A DNA stretch of 64,000 bases. It comes from an uncultured Pelagibacteraceae bacterium (GTDB lineage Bacteria; Pseudomonadota; Alphaproteobacteria; Pelagibacterales; Pelagibacteraceae). Made by a program: the position numbers and the translations under genes. Positions 41,694 through 50,230 of this stretch are shown piece by piece. The stretch spans positions 1 to 64,000 of the forward strand of contig CACCIO010000001.1 of NCBI GenBank assembly GCA_902546085.1, in the 5' to 3' direction. The notes under the pieces were generated by a model, which made no database searches, was not told where the DNA came from, and saw nothing but the letters and a program-made list of their open reading frames with translations. Each line of letters begins with the position of its first letter. The stretch's first letter is position 1.

Positions 41694-42643
41694 CTTCTAA
41701 CCGGTGTTTCTGTTGCAATAAATTGATCTCTAACTCTCTCTCTCATATAAATATAAATTCCAGCTGCTATAATACACGCAACACCAATAAATGTTCTGGT
41801 CGTTGGTACCTCATTAAATAAAAAGTAGCCAGGTATCATAGACATAATTATTAATGAGTACTCAAACAAAGAAACAACAGATGGTGATGCAACTATATAT
41901 GCTGAAAAAATACAAACAAAAGCTATTGATGCAGCAAAACCAAAAAATAAAATAAATTTCCATGTATATTCAATATTTGAAAACCATTCTCTAAAGATGA
42001 ATTGTATTGTTGGATCAAAGTTTGGATTATTTAGCTGACCACTTCCCATAAAAAAATACAAAATTACACACAGCAATATTGCAATTAGATAAAAGTAATA
42101 AAGTTGGGTGTTAACATCATCTTTATCGGATGTATATTTAGTGATTGTCATAGAGGCAGCATAACAAAATGCACAAAAAACTGGTAAAAGACTTCGATAT
42201 TCAAAGTCTGAAAAATTTGGATTTAAGACTATAAAAACGCCAATAAAACCAAAAACAATTGCTGACCACCTTCTAATACCAATAGTTTCTTTTAAAAATA
42301 ACTTTGCAAATATTGATACGAAAAAAGGGGAGGAAAAAAATAAAGCATTTGCTGTTGCTAGAGGCATAAAAGTTAATGAGATAAAAAACGCTGAAAAAGC
42401 AATAAAATGTAAAACCACTCTTAATATTGTTAAAAAAGGATAGTGAGTTTTAAGAGAGACTTTTTGTTTTCTTAATTTTATGTAACCAAAAAGCAAAATT
42501 GCTGCAACAAAATATCTTCCAAAAAATATTTCATATAAAGCTGCTTTTTCAAAAATAAATTTAATTAAAGCATCCTGCATTGCAAAAAATGTCATTGCAG
42601 TAATTATTAGAAGTATACCTTTTGAATTATTATTAGCGCTCAT
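41690..42643 (-). CDS. EamA/DMT family transporter
   Basis: Duplicated EamA TM architecture; ATGA-type overlap with oxygenase gene. Confidence 0.87.
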   Translation of the reverse strand: MSANNNSKGILLIITAMTFFAMQDALIKFIFEKAALYEIFFGRYFVAAILLFGYIKLRKQKVSLKTHYPFLTILRVVLHFIAFSAFFISLTFMPLATANALFFSSPFFVSIFAKLFLKETIGIRRWSAIVFGFIGVFIVLNPNFSDFEYRSLLPVFCAFCYAASMTITKYTSDKDDVNTQLYYFYLIAILLCVILYFFMGSGQLNNPNFDPTIQFIFREWFSNIEYTWKFILFFGFAASIAFVCIFSAYIVASPSVVSLFEYSLIIMSMIPGYFLFNEVPTTRTFIGVACIIAAGIYIYMRERVRDQFIATETPVRR

Positions 42644-42683
42644 TATGCACCTATATCAAAAAAAAATTGTATAGAATATTTAA

Positions 42684-43145
42684 TTATTTCTTTAATTTAG
42701 AAGAAAATAGAAGAGCTTCGTTTGAAAATTTTGACTTATTTTCTTCAATAAAATCTTTCATTAATTTTACTTTTTCTTCTTCAAATTCAGTGACTTTCCT
42801 TTTGCTTAAATCTATATATAGCGATATCCACTCCATAGATGCTGAAAGTTTGTTAGTTTTTTGAGAAATCATTTCCATTTTTAAATGTAATCTTTTTTTA
42901 TCATGATCAAAATAAGTTAGATTAACATCAACCATTTCTCCCTCTTTTATCTCATTTAAATATTTAGTATTAGTTTCAACAACCATTGTGCTTCTATGTA
43001 AATCTTTTGCTGCTGTTCCACCCATTTTAAATTTTTCAAGAGCAACTTCCCATGCTTGATCAAAAACAAGTACATAATAAGCCATGTTCATATGATTGTT
43101 GTAATCAACCCATTCCTTTTTTACTTCGAAAGTTTTTAATAACAC
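42684..43145 (-). CDS. Hot-dog thioesterase resembling betainyl-CoA thioesterase (carnitine catabolism)
   Basis: WVDYNNHMNMAYYVLVFDQAWEVALEKFKMG, VVETNTKYLNEIKEG, KKRLHLKMEMI. Confidence 0.78.
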   Translation of the reverse strand: MLLKTFEVKKEWVDYNNHMNMAYYVLVFDQAWEVALEKFKMGGTAAKDLHRSTMVVETNTKYLNEIKEGEMVDVNLTYFDHDKKRLHLKMEMISQKTNKLSASMEWISLYIDLSKRKVTEFEEEKVKLMKDFIEENKSKFSNEALLFSSKLKK

Positions 43146-43146
43146 T

Positions 43147-44172
43147 TTATGATCTTGTTAATGAAGACTGTAATTCTTGATTTGAAATGTATCCCTTTAC
43201 ATTTCCACTTTTATCAACCACTTCACAATTTGAATCAGAACAGACAATTTTTGGTAAAAAATCTTCTATAAATTCATCTTCATTTACTTTTATTAAGTTT
43301 GATTTATCTATGTCATTTGCTTGATCAGCAGTTTTCATAATAATCTTCGCCTTGATAACTTTTGCTCTGTTTACATCTTTTACAAATGCTTTTACATAAT
43401 CATCAGCAGGGTTCATAATAATTTCCTCTGGGGTTCCAACTTGAACTAATTTTCCAGAATTTAATATCCCGATGTGGTCTCCCAATCTTAATGACTCATC
43501 CAAATCATGTGTAATAAATACAATAGTTTTTTTTAGTTGTGCTTGAAGATCAATCAATTGTTTTTGCATATCACTTCTAATCAGAGGATCTAGAGCGCTG
43601 AAAGCTTCATCCATTAACATTATGTCTGTATCTGTCGCTAATGCTCTTGCTAAACCAACACGTTGCTGCATTCCTCCTGATAACTGAGCAGGGTATTGAT
43701 TTTCAAAACCAGTTAGACCAACTGCATCAATTTTTTCCATTGAGATTTTGTTTCTTTCATCCTCAGTTTTTCCTTGCATTTCTAGTCCGTAACCAACATT
43801 TTGAATTACTGTTTTATGCGGGAATAAACCAAATCTTTGAAACACCATGCTCATTTTATGTCTTCTAAATTCAATAAGTTTATCTTTATCAAGTGACATT
43901 ACATTCGTGCCCTCAACTAAAATTTCACCATCAGTTGGATCGATTAGTCTATTTAAATGTCTTATTAGTGTTGATTTTCCTGATCCTGATAAACCCATAC
44001 AAACAAAGGTTTCTCCTTCTTCAATTTTAAGAGAAACATTATCTAATCCAACGGTATGACCAGTTTGCTCTAAAATTTCGTCTTTCGTTGCACCATCTTT
44101 TACCATTGGCAGCACAGAAGAAGGGTTGTTTCCAAAAATTTTGTATACGTTGTTGATCTCAATTTTTGACAT
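43147..44172 (-). CDS. Glycine betaine/proline-type ABC ATP-binding protein (ProV/OpuAA-like), no adjacent permease or SBP
   Basis: GLDNVSLKIEEGETFVCMGLSGSGKSTLIRHLNRLIDPTDGEI, LSGGMQQRVGLARALA. Confidence 0.9.
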   Translation of the reverse strand: MSKIEINNVYKIFGNNPSSVLPMVKDGATKDEILEQTGHTVGLDNVSLKIEEGETFVCMGLSGSGKSTLIRHLNRLIDPTDGEILVEGTNVMSLDKDKLIEFRRHKMSMVFQRFGLFPHKTVIQNVGYGLEMQGKTEDERNKISMEKIDAVGLTGFENQYPAQLSGGMQQRVGLARALATDTDIMLMDEAFSALDPLIRSDMQKQLIDLQAQLKKTIVFITHDLDESLRLGDHIGILNSGKLVQVGTPEEIIMNPADDYVKAFVKDVNRAKVIKAKIIMKTADQANDIDKSNLIKVNEDEFIEDFLPKIVCSDSNCEVVDKSGNVKGYISNQELQSSLTRS

Positions 44173-44297
44173 GATGTAATGTTCTAACAGTTACAATCAT
44201 CATATGTAAAACAAATATTATACAACTTATAATTGTTTTAAGAAATAACAGTTGTATTTATTTGCTTTTGCTTATTTTTTAAATAAAAATTTTATAT

Positions 44298-45029
44298 ATG
44301 GCGCAAACAGATAAAGATGTGCGACTAGAGTTGTCTGCTCTCTATAGAATTTTGCATATGTACGGCATGACAGACCTTGCTAATCAATGTGCCGGAGCAA
44401 GATCTGCTGAAGATAAGAATTGTTCTTTTGTTCATCCATATGGAATGTTTTATGAAGAAATTACTGCTTCATCTTTAGTTAAAATTGATCAAAACGGAAA
44501 AAAATTAGACTCAGATGGACCTTGGTTAAACGATGGATGTATTAATCTTGCTCAATGGATTTTTAATAAAAGAGACGATGTAAATTTTTATGTTCATGGA
44601 CATGCCAACGATGTGATGGCAGTTGGTGGCACTAAAGAGGGTTTAATGTATCTCTCGCAGGCTGCAGTTTATTTAAATCATCTTGTTGGATATATTGATT
44701 ATGAATTTGTTGAGGACAAAGAATTTGGAAGCAAGTTTGAAAACCTAATTAGCAAACACGATATTTTGATTACTAGAAATCATGGATATTATACAGTAGG
44801 AAAAACTGCTGCAGAAGCATTTTTCAGAGCTTATTATCTAGAGCAAGCATGTTCAGTTCAGGTAAAAAACCTTGCAATGGGGTTAAACAAACATGAAATA
44901 GACAAACAGAAAGCTGCGTATTTTTGGGAAAACATGAGTGACTCTGATGATTATAATTATGATGGAAAAACGGAGTGGGCTGCTTTATTAAGAAAACTAG
45001 ATAGAGAACATTCAAATTATAAAAATTAA
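44298..45029 (+). CDS. Class II aldolase/adducin family protein
   Basis: HGHANDVMAVGG and RNHGYYTVGKTAAEAFFRAYYLEQACSVQ motifs. Confidence 0.9.
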   Translation: MAQTDKDVRLELSALYRILHMYGMTDLANQCAGARSAEDKNCSFVHPYGMFYEEITASSLVKIDQNGKKLDSDGPWLNDGCINLAQWIFNKRDDVNFYVHGHANDVMAVGGTKEGLMYLSQAAVYLNHLVGYIDYEFVEDKEFGSKFENLISKHDILITRNHGYYTVGKTAAEAFFRAYYLEQACSVQVKNLAMGLNKHEIDKQKAAYFWENMSDSDDYNYDGKTEWAALLRKLDREHSNYKN

Positions 45030-46180
45030 TGGAACAAAACTTTACAATCACAAATATAACTAAAAATTCTACAAATTTAGAAGTTGACTGGAGCGATGGA
45101 AAAAAAAGTAAATTTAATTATTTATGGCTAAGAGACAATTGTCCAACTGCACATGACAAAGACTCACGTCATAGAATGTTTAATATTTTAAAAGTATCAA
45201 ACAAAATTAATCCAAAAAAATTTGCAGTAAATAATGAAGGCAAGCTTGAAATTGAATGGAGTGAAGGTGACCATATAAGTTATTATGACCAAAATTGGTT
45301 AAGAGAAAACTGCTATACGATAAAAAATAATTTAGAATACAAATCTCCATATCAACTTTGGGACAACTCTTTACAAAATGACCTGAAGTCAATTGAGATT
45401 GAACATGATGAAATTATGAGTTCATATGAGGGACTTGTCAGATGGTTAGAGCTCTTACACCACACTGGAATTGCTATAGTTAAAAATGCTCCAACTGAAA
45501 ATAATTCTGGCTTTAAAATTTTAAACAGAATTAGCCATACTAGAGAAACTTTTTTTAAAACACCTTTTGAAGTAATTAATATTCCTAAACCAAATAATTC
45601 TGCTTACACAGCACATGCCCTAAGAAATCATATGGATTTACCATGGTTTGAAACACCACCTGGTTATCAATTTCTTCATTGTTTAGTTAATTCTGCAACA
45701 GGAGGAGACTCATCCGCTGTAGATGGCTTTGCAGTTGCAGATTATTTAAGAAAAAATGAGAAAGAAATATTTGATACGCTAGTAAACGTTAATTTAAAAT
45801 TTAGAGATATGGATTATACACAAGAGTCTGTTAGAAGTTATTACGCACCCGCGATATCTCTAACAAAAGATAATGATTACCATGATATTCGGTTTAGCGT
45901 TGCAACTATGGATGCTTTAGACTGTCATCCTGATTTGATGGATAAAGTTTACAAAGCTCATCATCGATTTGGAAATTTAATCCATGACGATCAATTCCAG
46001 ATTAAATTTAGATTAGGACCAGGTGATATTTTTTCTTTTAACAATAGACGATTATTACACGGCAGAACTGAATATGATCCAAACTCAGGACATAGACATT
46101 TACAAGGTTATTACATGGATCGAGATGAAATTATTGGGAGACTAAGATATTTAAAAAATTCTGTTAACTCCAACCAGTAA
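45029..46180 (+). CDS. Gamma-butyrobetaine / trimethyllysine dioxygenase family (TauD-like with N-terminal DUF971-type domain)
   Basis: DGKKSKFNYLWLRDNCPTAHDKDSRHRMF N-domain; NHMDLPWFETPPGYQFLHCL (HxD); FNNRRLLHGRTEYD. Confidence 0.88.
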   Translation: MEQNFTITNITKNSTNLEVDWSDGKKSKFNYLWLRDNCPTAHDKDSRHRMFNILKVSNKINPKKFAVNNEGKLEIEWSEGDHISYYDQNWLRENCYTIKNNLEYKSPYQLWDNSLQNDLKSIEIEHDEIMSSYEGLVRWLELLHHTGIAIVKNAPTENNSGFKILNRISHTRETFFKTPFEVINIPKPNNSAYTAHALRNHMDLPWFETPPGYQFLHCLVNSATGGDSSAVDGFAVADYLRKNEKEIFDTLVNVNLKFRDMDYTQESVRSYYAPAISLTKDNDYHDIRFSVATMDALDCHPDLMDKVYKAHHRFGNLIHDDQFQIKFRLGPGDIFSFNNRRLLHGRTEYDPNSGHRHLQGYYMDRDEIIGRLRYLKNSVNSNQ

Positions 46181-47594
46181 CATTCTTTACTTCAAGATAT
46201 TCCTCAAGGCCCCAAACACCCCCTTCTCTCCCATTACCTGATTGTCTGTAACCACCAAATGGAGTTCCGGCATCTGCTCCATTTCCATTTATGTAAACAC
46301 ATCCAGATCTTAATTTTTTAGCAACTCTGTGTGCTTTCTCTCTATTTTCAGTTTGCAAATAATTTCCGAGACCATAAGAAGTATCATTCACAATATTGAC
46401 TGCCTCATCTTCAGTCCCAAATGGAATTATAGATAATACAGGTCCAAAAATTTCTTCTTTAGCAATTCTCATTTCATTAGTTACATCTGTAAATATAGTT
46501 GGTTTGATGAAGTACCCTTTGTTCAAACCGTTTGGTAACTCAGGTCCACCTGCTGCAAGAGTTGCGCCTTCAGAAATTCCACTTTCAATAAGATTTATAA
46601 TTTTATCATATTGAATTTTAGAAATTACTGGTCCTATATGATCTCCTTTTTTTGAAGCTTGATCTACTTTAATTTTGTTTGCTTCATCAACAGCTTCTTT
46701 AACAGCTCTTTCGTAAATTGATTTTTCAACAAGCATCCTTGTTGGTGCATCACAAGATTGACCAGAATTGCTCATTACATTTCGAATGCCATCTCTTACT
46801 GCATCTTTATAACTATCAGCAAAAACAATATTTCCACCTTTTCCACCTAATTCAAGACAAACTCTTTTAATTGTTTCAGCAGCATTTTTTGAAATTAATC
46901 TTCCTGCTCTTGTTGAACCTGTGAAAGAAACCATATCAATATCAGGGTGGCTTGAAATGTGGGTTCCCACTCCTGCACCGTCTCCATTTACCAAATTAAA
47001 TACACCTTTTGGAAAACCTACTTCATCAATCATTTCTGCAAATAGCATTCCAGAAATAGGAGCAATTTCTGATGGTTTTAAAATCATTGTACATCCAGTT
47101 GCAAATGCAGGAACGACTTTTAAAGCAATTTGATTAATTGGCCAATTCCACGGTGTGATTAATCCACAAACTCCAATTGGCTCATAATAGATATGATTAT
47201 TTGATTTATTATCAAAGTGTTCATCAAATTTAAAATTTTTTAATCTTAAAATAAAATCATCTAAATGATCTTTCCCTGAAGCTGTTTGAACATCTGTTGC
47301 CCAATCCATTGGTGCACCCATTTCAAGAGAAATAGCCTCAGCCATTTCATTAAATCTTTTTTTATAAACTGATGATAATTTTTCAAGTAAACTGAGCCTT
47401 TCTTTCTTGCTAGTTTCTTTCCAAGTATTAAAGGCATTTTTTGCTGATTTGACAGCTAAATCTGTATCCTCTTTTGAACCTAAAGAAATAACAGCAAACG
47501 GATCTTCATTGCATGGATTAATGACTTCAAGATCATTTTTTTTAATTGGATCAACCCACTGACCATTTATGTAAAATTTTCTTTTATCTAACAT
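46164..47594 (-). CDS. Aldehyde dehydrogenase
   Basis: CLELGGKGGNIVF, SNSGQSCDAPTRMLVEKS; FGGYRQSGNGREGG. Confidence 0.93.
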   Translation of the reverse strand: MLDKRKFYINGQWVDPIKKNDLEVINPCNEDPFAVISLGSKEDTDLAVKSAKNAFNTWKETSKKERLSLLEKLSSVYKKRFNEMAEAISLEMGAPMDWATDVQTASGKDHLDDFILRLKNFKFDEHFDNKSNNHIYYEPIGVCGLITPWNWPINQIALKVVPAFATGCTMILKPSEIAPISGMLFAEMIDEVGFPKGVFNLVNGDGAGVGTHISSHPDIDMVSFTGSTRAGRLISKNAAETIKRVCLELGGKGGNIVFADSYKDAVRDGIRNVMSNSGQSCDAPTRMLVEKSIYERAVKEAVDEANKIKVDQASKKGDHIGPVISKIQYDKIINLIESGISEGATLAAGGPELPNGLNKGYFIKPTIFTDVTNEMRIAKEEIFGPVLSIIPFGTEDEAVNIVNDTSYGLGNYLQTENREKAHRVAKKLRSGCVYINGNGADAGTPFGGYRQSGNGREGGVWGLEEYLEVKNVTGWS

Positions 47595-47614
47595 TTTTTA
47601 TCTTAACACATTAA

Positions 47615-48556
47615 TTAAATTTCATATCCTTTTTCCTCAGGTTCGCTATCAACCAACTCATCAGGAAAACCATTAGCTCTAAAATTAATATTATTTAAAT
47701 CCTCCATCCTTTTCACAATCATTGATGACCAAGCTCTAGAACCATATTTTTTTTGACCATCTTTGAAAATTTCAACTATTTGTGGAGAAATTTCTAAAGG
47801 AGCATTTATTTTTTTTGCAAGATTATCAAATAGACTTGTGTCTTTTAAAACCAAATCCATTGTAAAGTTTATATTATAAGATCCATTTAATATAACCTGA
47901 CTTTCAGTTTCATGCACAAATGAATTACCAGAGGAAATAGCAATCCCTTTATAAGTTTTTGCTAAATCTAAATTAGATTTTTTTGCTACAGTCCAAGCCT
48001 CACCTAATGCAACTAAATGCGCAGATGCTAGATAATTTGTAATTACTTTTAATACACTTGCTGTACCAAGCTCACCAGTGTGCAATATTTTTCTCCCCAT
48101 AACAGTTAATACAGGTAAAATTTTTTCAAATGCTTTTCTTTCTCCACCCACGAATATAGAAATATTACCTGTTGCTGCTCTATGACATCCGCCACTAACA
48201 GGTCCATCCATAGGTATAGCTTTTTTTTCTATCACTTTTTTTCCAATTCTTTTTACCTCATTTTCGTCTGTGGTACTCATTTCTAACCAGATTTTATTCT
48301 CTGACAGTCCATTTATAATTCCGTCATCAGCCTCCATCACTTCAGCGGATACTTCAGGGGAAGGAAGAGATGTAATTATTAAATCAGTTTTTTCTGCTAA
48401 TTCTTTTGGTGATTTTGCTACCTTAGCACCTAAGTCTTTTAGAGGATTTGTTAAATTTTCATCTATATCTCTTACTGTAAGATCAAAGTTATTTCTTAAT
48501 AAACTTCCAGCAAGTTTTCCTCCAACATTACCTAAACCAATAAATCCAATTTTCAT
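47615..48556 (-). CDS. NAD(P)-dependent beta-hydroxyacid dehydrogenase (3-hydroxyisobutyrate dehydrogenase-like)
   Basis: MKIGFIGLGNVGGKLAGSLL; MDGPVSGGCHRAATGNISIFVGG. Confidence 0.88.
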   Translation of the reverse strand: MKIGFIGLGNVGGKLAGSLLRNNFDLTVRDIDENLTNPLKDLGAKVAKSPKELAEKTDLIITSLPSPEVSAEVMEADDGIINGLSENKIWLEMSTTDENEVKRIGKKVIEKKAIPMDGPVSGGCHRAATGNISIFVGGERKAFEKILPVLTVMGRKILHTGELGTASVLKVITNYLASAHLVALGEAWTVAKKSNLDLAKTYKGIAISSGNSFVHETESQVILNGSYNINFTMDLVLKDTSLFDNLAKKINAPLEISPQIVEIFKDGQKKYGSRAWSSMIVKRMEDLNNINFRANGFPDELVDSEPEEKGYEI

Positions 48557-49425
48557 TTTATTTCCTCTTCCTTTTTGTTTTTTGTAAATACAATTAAAAT
48601 CACACCAACTATGATTATTGTACCACCTATAAATAATTCTGAAGTTGGCTTTTCACCTAAAAGAAATATTGCTGCCAATAAACCGGTTGGTGGTATCCCC
48701 ATAGTTACAATAGGTAGAACTTTATAAAGTGGGTTATTTTTTAAAACATAATAGAAACAACCGTATGTAATTGGTTGCATGATGAAACCAATATAAATAG
48801 CAATAATCCAATGATCAAATTTTGCATTCGTTAGATAATTAATTGTATTTCCATCAATTATCGCAGATGACATTACTAATATTGGTCCAGAGAATAATGC
48901 TAACCAAGCAACTAAAGCTAGAGGATTTATTTCTTTACTTAAAGGTTTAACCATAACTTGTCCAAGAGCCCATACAGCAGATCCTAAAATCGTAAGTCCA
49001 ATTCCAATAAATTTTCCATCCAAGTTAGGAGATCCAGTTAAAATATAAACACCAACAAATGCGATAGCTATACCAATCAAAGCTCTGATCGTTGGTTTTT
49101 CTTTAAGCATGAAGTAAGCAAAAATAACTCCAAACGGAACTTCCATCTGAACCAAAAGAACTGCTGAAGATGCATCAATTAAATCTAAACCTGTATATGT
49201 AATGCTATATTGTAAAGTATTAGCCACTAATGATGCAGCAAAAATTCTTTTTAAATATCCTTTTGGAATTGGAAACCACCAAATTAACAATGAAGCAGCA
49301 AATGTAAATCTGATACCCATTAAAAGAATAGGAGGAAAAGACTCAAAAGCTGGTTTAGCTATAACAAAACCAAAGCCTAAAAAAATAGGCACCAAGGATG
49401 CTACGAAAGTATCTTTTATATTCAT
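48553..49425 (-). CDS. EamA/DMT family transporter
   Basis: Duplicated EamA fold; overlaps downstream dehydrogenase start. Confidence 0.87.
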   Translation of the reverse strand: MNIKDTFVASLVPIFLGFGFVIAKPAFESFPPILLMGIRFTFAASLLIWWFPIPKGYLKRIFAASLVANTLQYSITYTGLDLIDASSAVLLVQMEVPFGVIFAYFMLKEKPTIRALIGIAIAFVGVYILTGSPNLDGKFIGIGLTILGSAVWALGQVMVKPLSKEINPLALVAWLALFSGPILVMSSAIIDGNTINYLTNAKFDHWIIAIYIGFIMQPITYGCFYYVLKNNPLYKVLPIVTMGIPPTGLLAAIFLLGEKPTSELFIGGTIIIVGVILIVFTKNKKEEEIK

Positions 49426-49483
49426 ACCTATTTTTTATATTAATGATTATTAAAGAACTTCTGATATATTCAACTTTTAAAAT

Positions 49484-50230
49484 ATGAATTCAACAAAAAT
49501 AGATCCTAAATACATTACGAAATCTAATCCAAGAATTGGACTTATTGCGCTTGCAAGTGATTTTATGATTGAAAGAGATTTTATAAACGTAATTAAAGAT
49601 AGAGAAGTTGATTTTTTTGTAAATCGTATCGAATGCTACAACCCACTAACAAAAGAAAATTTGATCAAAATGTCGAGCAAAGTTACTGAGGTAACAAAAG
49701 ATATATTGCCTGATCAAGATATCGATTGTGTTGTTTATGGCTGTACATCTGGAACAATAGCTGCCGGTTATGAATCTATAGAGAAAAAAGTAAAAGCTGC
49801 AAAACCTATGGCAGAAGTGACAACTCCAAGTACTGCTGCAATCAAAGCTTTAAAGAAATTAAATATAAATAAAATATGTCTATTTACACCTTATAGCAAA
49901 AAACTTAACGATGAAGTTTTGGAATATTTTAAAGGCGAAGGATTTGTAATTACTTCAAATTCTTACTTTGATATAGAGGCTGATTACGATATTGGAAAAG
50001 TTGATCAGAATTATTTATATAATGTTCTATCTGAAATAGATTTAAATGGGGCAGAGGCACTCTTTGTTTCTTGTACCGCTTTACCAGTATTACCAATAAT
50101 TGATAAATTAGAGAAAAAATTAAATACTACAGTTTTATCTAGCAACCAGGCTTTAATTTGGGATACGCTTGTTAAAATAAACAAAAATAATTCTGTCGAA
50201 GGATTTGGTAAATTATTTAAAGAAAATTAA
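49484..50230 (+). CDS. Asp/Glu racemase superfamily, maleate isomerase/EutA-like
   Basis: VVYGCTSGTIAAGYE and LFVSCTALPVLPII: two catalytic-Cys motifs of the AMDase/EutA family. Confidence 0.83.
   Translation: MNSTKIDPKYITKSNPRIGLIALASDFMIERDFINVIKDREVDFFVNRIECYNPLTKENLIKMSSKVTEVTKDILPDQDIDCVVYGCTSGTIAAGYESIEKKVKAAKPMAEVTTPSTAAIKALKKLNINKICLFTPYSKKLNDEVLEYFKGEGFVITSNSYFDIEADYDIGKVDQNYLYNVLSEIDLNGAEALFVSCTALPVLPIIDKLEKKLNTTVLSSNQALIWDTLVKINKNNSVEGFGKLFKEN

Noticed and set aside
48270-48587. 105-aa plus-strand ORF opposite the 3-HIBDH-like gene
   Set aside because: Overlaps two well-supported minus-strand genes; no family resemblance.
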